This document shows, in pieces, positions 6,719-12,135 of a DNA stretch of 12,135 nt (its first letter is position 1; each line of letters opens with the position of its first letter). Made by a program: the position numbers and the translations under genes. This DNA is from Bacteroidota bacterium (GTDB lineage Bacteria > Bacteroidota > Bacteroidia > Flavobacteriales > Flavobacteriaceae). The stretch is from contig SMXJ01000059.1 in NCBI GenBank assembly GCA_004356305.1, forward strand, positions 1-12,135, read 5' to 3'. Under the pieces are notes generated by a model. The model was given only the letters and a program-made list of their open reading frames with translations, did not search any database and was not told the DNA's origin.

Positions 6719-8428
6719 ATGAACTTCTCGAAGAAAATCCTTGCCCAAACCGTCACACAATTATGTATTGCCAAAGAGATCGGCCACGTTGTTATATCTC
6801 CCGGTTCCCGTAATGCCCCACTGATCATAGGGTTTACAGAGCATCCCTACTTTAATGATTACAGCATAGTGGACGAGCGTTGTGCAGCGTTTTTCGCTGT
6901 AGGAATGGCGAAGCAACTCGGAAAGCCTGTGGCCCTGGTTTGTACTTCAGGTTCGGCTTTATTGAATTATTATCCGGCTGTCGCCGAAGCTTTCTATAGC
7001 GATATCCCACTGGTGGTTATATCGGCAGACAGGCCGGCACATTTGATAGATATAGGGGATGGGCAGACCATACGGCAAGAAAATGTGTTCGCCGGGCATA
7101 TTTTGTATTCGGCTAATTGTAGAGAAGGCGCGAAACATCAGGATTTCAATGAATCCGAAATCAATTCCGCCCTCAATACAGCCATCGAGCATAACGGCCC
7201 TGTTCATATTAATATTCCTTTTTCTGAACCTTTGTATGAAATGACCGATGTATCAGTAACACCTAAGAATGTGGCAGCGATCCTTGCCTATGATACGAGT
7301 AATTCATCGAACGACATCCTGACCGATATGATCACTTCTGAAATTGATTCCGAAGCATTACTTTCTTTTAAGGATAATTGGGATACTGCAAAACGGAAAA
7401 TGATCCTGGTAGGGACACTTCCTCCCAACAGCATCGAACAAAAATACATAGATGTTTTAGCCGAAGACGAGAGCGTGATCGTTTTGACCGAAACTACTTC
7501 CAACCTGTACCATGAATACTTTTTCCCCGCGATCGATCAGTTGATCGCACCCTTGGATGAGAAGGAATCTAAAAAGCTACAACCGGACCTGTTACTGACT
7601 TTTGGCGGGATGATCGTCTCCAAGAAGATCAAAACTTTTTTACGCGATTATCCACCCGGATCTCACTACCATATTGACCCTAAAAAAGCATTGGACACCT
7701 TCTTTGTCCTGACCTCCCATTTGCAGACACAGATCAGCATATTTTTAAATTGGCTAACTATTGATTATAAGCAGGTTAAAAGCCATTATCGAAAGGAATG
7801 GTTAATTATTAAAGAACATCGTTTGCAACGACATTCCCTTTATGAAGGACAAATCCCTTTCAGTGATTTTAAGGTGTTTTCTGAGGTGTTTGAAAACCTT
7901 CCCCAAAACATACAACTACAGCTCTCGAATAGCACTGCCATACGTTATGCACAACTCTTCCATCTACACCGAAATATCGGTGTATTTTGCAATCGGGGGA
8001 CCAGCGGTATCGATGGTAGTACAAGTACCGCAATTGGCGCGGCCGTAGTCTCAAAATTACCCACTGTCCTTATCACAGGCGACCTGAGTTTCCTGTACGA
8101 CAGCAATGCGCTTTGGAATAATTATATTCCGAAGCATTTTAAAATAATAATTATCAATAATAGCGGTGGTGGGATCTTCAGAATATTACCGGGAGCAAAG
8201 GATATGAGTAATTTCAAGCGCTTCTTTGAAACAAGGCACGGACTTACGGCAGAGCATCTTTGTAAGATGTACGATCTTGATTATCTATCTGTGAATAACG
8301 CCGGATCACTCGAAGGTGCTTTGACCGAATTCTTTAAAAGTTCTGAAAAGCCAAAACTGTTGGAGATCTTTACTCCTGCTGAAGTGAACGACACGGTATT
8401 ATTGGAATATTTCGATTTTATAAAATAA
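6719..8428 (+). CDS. menD: SEPHCHC synthase, ThDP-dependent
   Basis: This 569-residue protein has the full MenD architecture. The N-terminal pyrimidine-binding domain begins VVISPGSRNAPL (about 24-35) and contains the ThDP-activating Glu53 in DERCAAFFAVGMA and the CTSGSALLNYYPAVAEA block. DGQTIRQ follows. The central domain is less conserved. The C-terminal pyrophosphate-binding domain has NRGTSGIDGSTSTAIGAA from about 425 and the ThDP/Mg motif running from GD at 454-455 to NN at 480-481, then SGGGIF. It adds the succinyl-semialdehyde carbanion from 2-oxoglutarate to isochorismate, giving SEPHCHC. It uses the product of the upstream menF but seems to have its own promoter. The ATG follows a TAnnTTTG element so closely that the mRNA may be leaderless. 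Length is normal and no key residue is missing. Confidence 0.97.
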   Translation: MNFSKKILAQTVTQLCIAKEIGHVVISPGSRNAPLIIGFTEHPYFNDYSIVDERCAAFFAVGMAKQLGKPVALVCTSGSALLNYYPAVAEAFYSDIPLVVISADRPAHLIDIGDGQTIRQENVFAGHILYSANCREGAKHQDFNESEINSALNTAIEHNGPVHINIPFSEPLYEMTDVSVTPKNVAAILAYDTSNSSNDILTDMITSEIDSEALLSFKDNWDTAKRKMILVGTLPPNSIEQKYIDVLAEDESVIVLTETTSNLYHEYFFPAIDQLIAPLDEKESKKLQPDLLLTFGGMIVSKKIKTFLRDYPPGSHYHIDPKKALDTFFVLTSHLQTQISIFLNWLTIDYKQVKSHYRKEWLIIKEHRLQRHSLYEGQIPFSDFKVFSEVFENLPQNIQLQLSNSTAIRYAQLFHLHRNIGVFCNRGTSGIDGSTSTAIGAAVVSKLPTVLITGDLSFLYDSNALWNNYIPKHFKIIIINNSGGGIFRILPGAKDMSNFKRFFETRHGLTAEHLCKMYDLDYLSVNNAGSLEGALTEFFKSSEKPKLLEIFTPAEVNDTVLLEYFDFIK

Positions 8429-8445
8429 TAGCATACCTAATATTG

Positions 8446-8453
8446 TACCTTTG
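8446..8453 (+). promoter_or_regulatory. -7 element (TACCTTTG) upstream of cvfB
   Basis: TACCTTTG matches TAnnTTTG and ends 7 bp before the ATG at 8461. I find no convincing TTG at the -33 distance, so the promoter may be weak or the match may be partly chance. Its position supports the ATG at 8461 over the upstream in-frame TTG at 8443, which would lie before the transcription start. Confidence 0.45.
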
Positions 8454-8460
8454 CCGAATT

Positions 8461-9291
8461 ATGCTACAATTAGGAAAATTTCAAGAACTCACCATCCTCC
8501 GCGAGACAGATCCGGGGTTGTTTTTAGGCGATACCGAAGACAATGAGGTCTTGCTTCCACATCGTTATAAACCGGAAGATTACAAAATTGGAGACACTCT
8601 CATTGCGTTTCTGTATTTGGACAACGAAGAACGCCCGATCGCCACAACAGACGAGCCATTTATCTCACTTAATGAATTTGCCTATTTGCATTGTAGCGCG
8701 GTCACCAAACACGGAGCTTTTATGGATTGGGGACTGGTAAAACAGCTGTTCGTGCCATTCAAGGAGCAGGCCCGTCCCATGAACAAGGGCAAATGGTACA
8801 TAGTGTATCTCTATTTGGATGAGCAAACCAATCGGCTTGTGGGCTCGAGTAAAACCAATAAGTTTCTGAGCAATGAATCGGTTGATATCGCCAAATATGA
8901 TGAGGTGGATATTTTGGTGTCTCATATCACCGACAAAGGAGCGAATGCTATTATCAACGGAAAATACAAAGGTCTGATCTATCTTGAAGATATATTTGAA
9001 GACATACGTACCGGTGATAAGATGAAGGCATTTGTTAAAAAAATTAGACCGGATAAGAAGATAGACCTGGTGTTACACGCGGAAGGCTATCGAAGTATTG
9101 AGCCTAACGCCAATTTTCTCATGGACGAGTTAAAAGCGGCAGGTGGATTTCTTCCTTTCCACGATAAGACCGACCCCGAAACGATTAAAAATGAATTGGG
9201 GCTCAGTAAAAAAAGCTTCAAAAAAGCAATTGGGAGTTTGTATAAGGACAAACAGATCGTTATCACCAAAGATGGTATAGAAAAGAAATAA
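8461..9291 (+). CDS. cvfB: CvfB-like S1 RNA-binding protein
   Basis: A 276-residue protein beginning MLQLGKFQEL. It follows the CvfB (YitL) layout: an N-terminal S1-like barrel (about 1-65, with FLGDTEDNEVLLP), a second S1 barrel (about 74-130, with AVTKHGAFMDWGL and LFVPF), a third S1 domain (about 148-210, with LVSHITDKGANAIINGKYKG, then LIYLEDIF) and a C-terminal winged helix (about 225-276). CvfB proteins bind RNA; the family is named from a Staphylococcus aureus virulence-regulation factor. The gene is 32 bp downstream of menD, so read-through is likely, although a -7-like element sits between them. Its link to menaquinone is by position only; I recall the same neighbourhood in other Flavobacteriia. 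Its stop codon abuts the stop codon of the convergent gene with no base between. Confidence 0.9.
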   Translation: MLQLGKFQELTILRETDPGLFLGDTEDNEVLLPHRYKPEDYKIGDTLIAFLYLDNEERPIATTDEPFISLNEFAYLHCSAVTKHGAFMDWGLVKQLFVPFKEQARPMNKGKWYIVYLYLDEQTNRLVGSSKTNKFLSNESVDIAKYDEVDILVSHITDKGANAIINGKYKGLIYLEDIFEDIRTGDKMKAFVKKIRPDKKIDLVLHAEGYRSIEPNANFLMDELKAAGGFLPFHDKTDPETIKNELGLSKKSFKKAIGSLYKDKQIVITKDGIEKK

Positions 9292-9303
9292 TTATTTATT
9301 TCT
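9284..9303. repeat. AT-rich inverted repeat across abutting stop codons
   Basis: AGAAATAA (9284-9291) and TTATTTCT (9296-9303) are perfect 8-bp reverse complements around a TTAT loop. The hairpin contains the stop codons and last lysine or asparagine codons of both convergent genes. With only two G:C pairs and no separate T tract it is weak, but the position suggests a bidirectional transcription end. Confidence 0.45.
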
Positions 9304-9732
9304 GCGAGCAGGATAATACCCGGAAGGCGAACAGAAATAGATACTCCTCATTTCTCTATATGCTATGTTTTTTATGCCATATCTGGAAGTTCCATCAAAG
9401 GAATTACTGCCATTCACAAAAAATGAAAATCCGAATTCTTTTTGGTCCAATACAGGCAAGTTGATAGGAGAATAATCCAACATTTTCCTTTCTTTTTCCA
9501 GGACCGAGGCCATGTCCACCGCTTGCCAGTAATTTTTTGCCGTCACTTTGGCAAAATCTGAAATACGCTTCTTTTGAAAGGAGGGTGTCTCTACAAAATC
9601 CATGTCGAGAGTACTTATTTCCAGCATATCAGGAAGGCTCTCGCTATCAATCGTAAAATAACGGGTATCAAAATCGAATTGCCCGACAGCCAATGCGGGT
9701 AGAAAAATAAGTATATAAGGCAGAAGCTTCAT
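9292..9732 (-). CDS. small exported protein of unknown function
   Basis: A 146-residue protein not recognised by family. It starts with a clear signal peptide (MKLLPYILIFLPALAVGQ, cleavage near residue 17-18, followed by FDFDTRYF). The mature part is mixed polar and aromatic, with no internal membrane helix, no cysteine pair and no catalytic motif that I can name. The tail is basic (YYPARRNK). It follows the exported C1B peptidase gene by 42 bp on the same strand, so the two may be co-expressed and both act in the periplasm. A TATATTTG element ending 5 bp before its ATG suggests an additional own promoter. Being a peptidase substrate, inhibitor or partner is possible but there is no direct evidence. 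Confidence 0.75.
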   Translation of the reverse strand: MKLLPYILIFLPALAVGQFDFDTRYFTIDSESLPDMLEISTLDMDFVETPSFQKKRISDFAKVTAKNYWQAVDMASVLEKERKMLDYSPINLPVLDQKEFGFSFFVNGSNSFDGTSRYGIKNIAYREMRSIYFCSPSGYYPARRNK

Positions 9733-9737
9733 GAATT

Positions 9738-9745
9738 CAAATATA
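9738..9745 (-). promoter_or_regulatory. -7 element (TATATTTG) of the small exported protein
   Basis: On the minus strand TATATTTG, a full match to TAnnTTTG, ends 5 bp before the ATG at 9732, the same spacing as at menD. No clear TTG lies 19-21 bp upstream, and the area is AT-rich, so chance is possible. Confidence 0.4.
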
Positions 9746-9774
9746 TCAAAATTCGGGCCAGCTCGGTTTACTTA

Positions 9775-10896
9775 TTATAAATTTAACTTTTTAGAAGTAT
9801 CCTTGGGCACCGCTTCTTTGTGTACGGTTATGCTAATCGCTTTAAGGCGTGTGTAGGCCTCACTAAAATAAACATAGCCACCATTTGCGTTACGATTCTC
9901 GTCGGTTCCCCAACTGTTCTTCACTTTGTAATATTTAGTGCCGTTCTGATCCCGTAACATGCCGGTAATGTGCATCAGATGATCGTCTGTTGTAGTGAAA
10001 TTTTCAAATTCTTCCTGGCGGTATTGTTGGGTGATCTTCATCTCGGGATAGACTCCTTGAAGTGCCTTTATATTGTTTACCGAAAACTTCGGAATAACGG
10101 CCACCCCATCTTTCGATGAGAAAGTGCGTTCACTCACGTCACAATCCAACTCGACTGTATATCCATTCTCCAATGCATTATCTATAGCAGAGATCAGTTC
10201 GTCAAGTGGAACATTATAAAAACTTTCGTAGCTCCAGTTATCCGGAATATTCAGTATGAATTCGGAATAGAAAGGCGCATGGGTAAAAGAAGTGATGGTA
10301 ATATAGTCCCCGGGAACGATCTTCAGCATATCTCTAAAGGATAGTGGAGTGTAGACCTTCCCTTCAAAACTGAACGAAGTGGTATTCTCTCCAATATAAG
10401 TGGTCAATACCGCGTCCACCGCTTGTTTCCATTTCTTGCTCAATTTCCGGCCGGGATTGTCAACATAGGTTTCCAGCATAGCATTAATTACCGCGACCAT
10501 TTCAGCATGGTTATGAACGGTTTCATTTACAAACAACCCGCTGTACACTTCCTGTGGTACCAGGCCATATTCGGCTACCGAGTTCATCACGTCATGGGCC
10601 AATCCGCCTTCGCCGAATTGCGCTTTGCCTTGGCGCATCACGTAATTATCGGCCTTTTTAGGGTAGGTATTGCGTACCGTGTACATTTCAGAAAGATCAA
10701 TTTGCCTTCCCGTGAGGCGTATTATTTCCGATTCAAGAAAAGATGTGCTGGAAAAACTCCAGCAAGTTCCGGTGCGTCCCTGACTGATCACAGGTGTGGC
10801 CTCGAGATCGATAACCGTTGTAAATACATAGGGTTCCTGGCCAACAGCGGTAGCAGAAAGAAAAAGTATTGGGAAGAGAAAATATAGGTTGCGCAT
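9775..10896 (-). CDS. exported C1B (bleomycin hydrolase/PepC-like) cysteine peptidase
   Basis: This 373-residue protein has a signal peptide (hydrophobic 4-18, cleavage near VGQ at 18-20). The papain-type catalytic set is complete and in order: oxyanion Gln39 and nucleophile Cys45 in SQGRTGTCWSFSS, His306 in DDHLMHITG, and Asn327 in KNSWG. The spacing and the HxMxxTG and KNSWG motifs point to family C1B, the aminopeptidase C/bleomycin hydrolase group, rather than classic cathepsins. It is shorter than cytosolic PepC (about 440-450) and, unlike it, exported, so it likely trims peptides in the periplasm or outside. No propeptide is evident between the signal peptide and the catalytic Gln. It is divergent from menB with a 104-bp gap. 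The small exported protein follows 42 bp downstream. Confidence 0.92.
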   Translation of the reverse strand: MRNLYFLFPILFLSATAVGQEPYVFTTVIDLEATPVISQGRTGTCWSFSSTSFLESEIIRLTGRQIDLSEMYTVRNTYPKKADNYVMRQGKAQFGEGGLAHDVMNSVAEYGLVPQEVYSGLFVNETVHNHAEMVAVINAMLETYVDNPGRKLSKKWKQAVDAVLTTYIGENTTSFSFEGKVYTPLSFRDMLKIVPGDYITITSFTHAPFYSEFILNIPDNWSYESFYNVPLDELISAIDNALENGYTVELDCDVSERTFSSKDGVAVIPKFSVNNIKALQGVYPEMKITQQYRQEEFENFTTTDDHLMHITGMLRDQNGTKYYKVKNSWGTDENRNANGGYVYFSEAYTRLKAISITVHKEAVPKDTSKKLNL

Positions 10897-10949
10897 AATA
10901 GTATGTTTTTATTTCGTAATTTTTAGTTCCAATTCTCTGGTTTTCTTCT

Positions 10950-10977
10950 ATAAACTATCAACCTCAAACCATAAACT
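10950..10977 (+). repeat. four in-phase heptamers upstream of menB
   Basis: Four consecutive 7-bp units read approximately ATNAACY, the first and last being identical (ATAAACT). They resemble the ATTAACT-type units of the longer array before menD, and likewise stop about 5 bp before a TAnnTTTG element. Four units are few, so on its own this would be weak; its position makes it notable. Confidence 0.5.
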
Positions 10978-10982
10978 ATTTT

Positions 10983-10990
10983 TATCTTTG
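10983..10990 (+). promoter_or_regulatory. -7 element (TATCTTTG) of menB
   Basis: TATCTTTG is a full match to TAnnTTTG and ends 10 bp before the menB ATG at 11001, predicting a leader of only a few nucleotides. No TTG is present at the usual -33 distance; that place is occupied by the heptamer units. Confidence 0.55.
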
Positions 10991-11000
10991 TGCTAAAATA

Positions 11001-11846
11001 ATGAATATGAATTCACCCAACTGGAAAACTGCCAAAGAATATTCAGATATAACATATAAAAAAAGTGAGGGAGTTGCAAGAATTGCCTTTAACCGGCCGG
11101 AAGTACGCAACGCGTTTCGCCCAAAAACCACCAGCCAATTGTTAGATGCATTTCGAGATGCTCAGGAAGACACCGGCATAGGCGTGGTATTATTTTCCGG
11201 GGAAGGGCCCTCACCAAAGGATGGAGTCTATAGTTTTTGCAGTGGTGGCGATCAAAAAGCTCGTGGACATCAGGGATATGTAGGGGAAGATGGTTATCAC
11301 CGTTTGAATATACTCGACGTGCAACGCCTTATCCGTTTTATGCCCAAGGTTGTGATCTGTGTTGTCCCGGGTTGGGCAGTTGGAGGGGGTCACAGTTTGC
11401 ATGTGGTGTGTGATATGACCCTTGCGAGTAAAGAACACGCTATCTTTAAGCAAACCGATGCCGATGTAAGCAGCTTCGATGGTGGCTACGGAAGTGCTTA
11501 TTTAGCTAAAATGGTAGGCCAGAAGAAGGCAAGGGAGATATTTTTCCTCGGAAGAAATTACAGCGCCCGGGAAGCTTTTGATATGGGGATGGTCAATGCG
11601 GTTGTTCCACACAAAGAGTTGGAACAAACGGCATATGATTGGGCTCAGGAAATCTTGACGAAATCCCCGACCTCTATAAAAATGCTAAAATTTGCCATGA
11701 ACCTAACTGACGATGGTATGGTAGGACAGCAGGTCTTTGCAGGGGAGGCTACCAGATTAGTATATATGACCGACGAGGCCAAAGAGGGCCGCGATGCCTT
11801 TTTAGAAAAACGGAAACCAAATTTTGATAAAAAATGGTTGCCGTAG
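11001..11846 (+). CDS. menB: 1,4-dihydroxy-2-naphthoyl-CoA synthase
   Basis: A 281-residue crotonase-fold enzyme with the MenB signature set: FCSGGDQKARGHQGY (79-93), the oxyanion-hole segment GWAVGGGHSLH (124-134), SFDGGYG with Asp160, KMVGQKKAREIFFLG, and the C-terminal FAGEATRLVYMTDEA region that reaches a neighbouring subunit's active site. At the position where E. coli MenB has Gly156 (QTG) this protein has Asp153 (QTDAD), as in Mycobacterium tuberculosis MenB. The aspartate supplies the carboxylate that E. coli-type enzymes borrow from bicarbonate. The reaction is the Dieckmann-type ring closure of OSB-CoA to DHNA-CoA, whose thioester would be cleaved by MenI encoded upstream. It lies beyond two opposite-strand genes from menD and cvfB, so it is transcribed separately. 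Start at the first ATG, 10 bp after a TAnnTTTG element. Confidence 0.97.
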   Translation: MNMNSPNWKTAKEYSDITYKKSEGVARIAFNRPEVRNAFRPKTTSQLLDAFRDAQEDTGIGVVLFSGEGPSPKDGVYSFCSGGDQKARGHQGYVGEDGYHRLNILDVQRLIRFMPKVVICVVPGWAVGGGHSLHVVCDMTLASKEHAIFKQTDADVSSFDGGYGSAYLAKMVGQKKAREIFFLGRNYSAREAFDMGMVNAVVPHKELEQTAYDWAQEILTKSPTSIKMLKFAMNLTDDGMVGQQVFAGEATRLVYMTDEAKEGRDAFLEKRKPNFDKKWLP

Positions 11847-12135
11847 GATGATACTTACAAGGTCGAAATTACTTATTCAGTGATTGTGATCAAATCTGCG
11901 TTTTGAATCCATAATTGGGCTATTAATGAATAAAAAATGGGTTAAATTCTCCTGTTCAAGACCTATAATTTTGCGAAATTCACAATTTTGTTCTCGATTC
12001 AAGGGCTAAAAATTCCATATCTATATAAACTTCTACTGTTATTTGTTAATTTATCAATAAGTAGTAAGTATTTATACTTTTCGTTTACTTCCTTGAAAAA
12101 AATACTGAATTTTATCGGTCAATTTAGGAACTATG
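11847..12135. other. gene-free AT-rich region after menB
   Basis: I find no convincing gene, RNA or terminator in these 289 bp. The sequence is more AT-rich than the coding parts. A 27-codon frame at 11926-12009 begins ATGAATAAAAAATGG but has no ribosome site or recognisable composition. A short AATTT/AAATT inverted repeat with a TGCG loop lies near 11970, followed closely by a second AATTTTG. The window ends exactly in ATG (12133-12135), which may start another plus-strand gene, making this its upstream region. Confidence 0.5.

Noticed and set aside
8443..8460. Upstream in-frame TTG as the start of the CvfB-like gene
   Set aside because: It would add only six residues with no family match and would translate through the TACCTTTG promoter element; the ATG at 8461 fits the family N-terminus.
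10423..10887. 154-codon plus-strand frame opposite the C1B peptidase gene
   Set aside because: It is the complement of a clearly real gene with an intact catalytic set, and its translation shows no domain or signal.
11926..12009. 27-codon frame after menB
   Set aside because: No ribosome site, no recognisable composition and too short to support without conservation.

Overview
The window looks like a chromosomal segment from a marine-type member of the Flavobacteriia (Bacteroidota). The reasons are the gene families (secreted carboxypeptidase-regulatory-like protein, secreted C1B peptidase, FHS-type sugar MFS next to a ROK kinase, a split menaquinone cluster with a CvfB-like S1 protein), the moderately AT-rich composition, the scarcity of Shine-Dalgarno sequences, and several Bacteroidota-style promoter elements (TAnnTTTG) a few bases from start codons. 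No rRNA, tRNA, CRISPR array, insertion sequence or phage gene was recognised. I see no obviously new multi-gene system.

Left part (1-5084). A minus-strand sugar uptake pair (FHS-family permease, then a ROK kinase cut by the window edge) is joined by an ATGA stop/start overlap. Upstream of it is a 57-residue glycine-zipper membrane protein missed by length-filtered gene finding. A divergent plus-strand gene encodes an exported protein with an N-terminal carboxypeptidase-regulatory-like domain. It converges on a minus-strand exported leucine-rich-repeat protein, with a good bidirectional terminator between them. A cytoplasmic alpha/beta hydrolase follows on the minus strand.

Right part (5115-11846). 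This is a menaquinone (vitamin K2) region: menI (DHNA-CoA thioesterase) and menF (isochorismate synthase) 7 bp apart, then menD (SEPHCHC synthase), then a CvfB-like RNA-binding protein, and, beyond two minus-strand genes, menB (DHNA-CoA synthase of the aspartate, bicarbonate-independent type). Together they cover chorismate to isochorismate, isochorismate to SEPHCHC, and ring closure plus CoA release. MenH, MenC, MenE, MenA and the methylase are not in the window. The two minus-strand genes between cvfB and menB encode an exported C1B cysteine peptidase and a small exported protein of unknown function.

The most interesting non-coding signal is an in-phase 7-bp degenerate tandem array of 14 units filling the menF-menD gap, with a shorter four-unit array of related heptamers in front of menB. 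Each ends 3-5 bp before a TAnnTTTG element that lies only 5-10 bp from the start codon, which suggests leaderless or nearly leaderless transcripts. The last 289 bp hold no convincing gene and end in an ATG that may start the next one.
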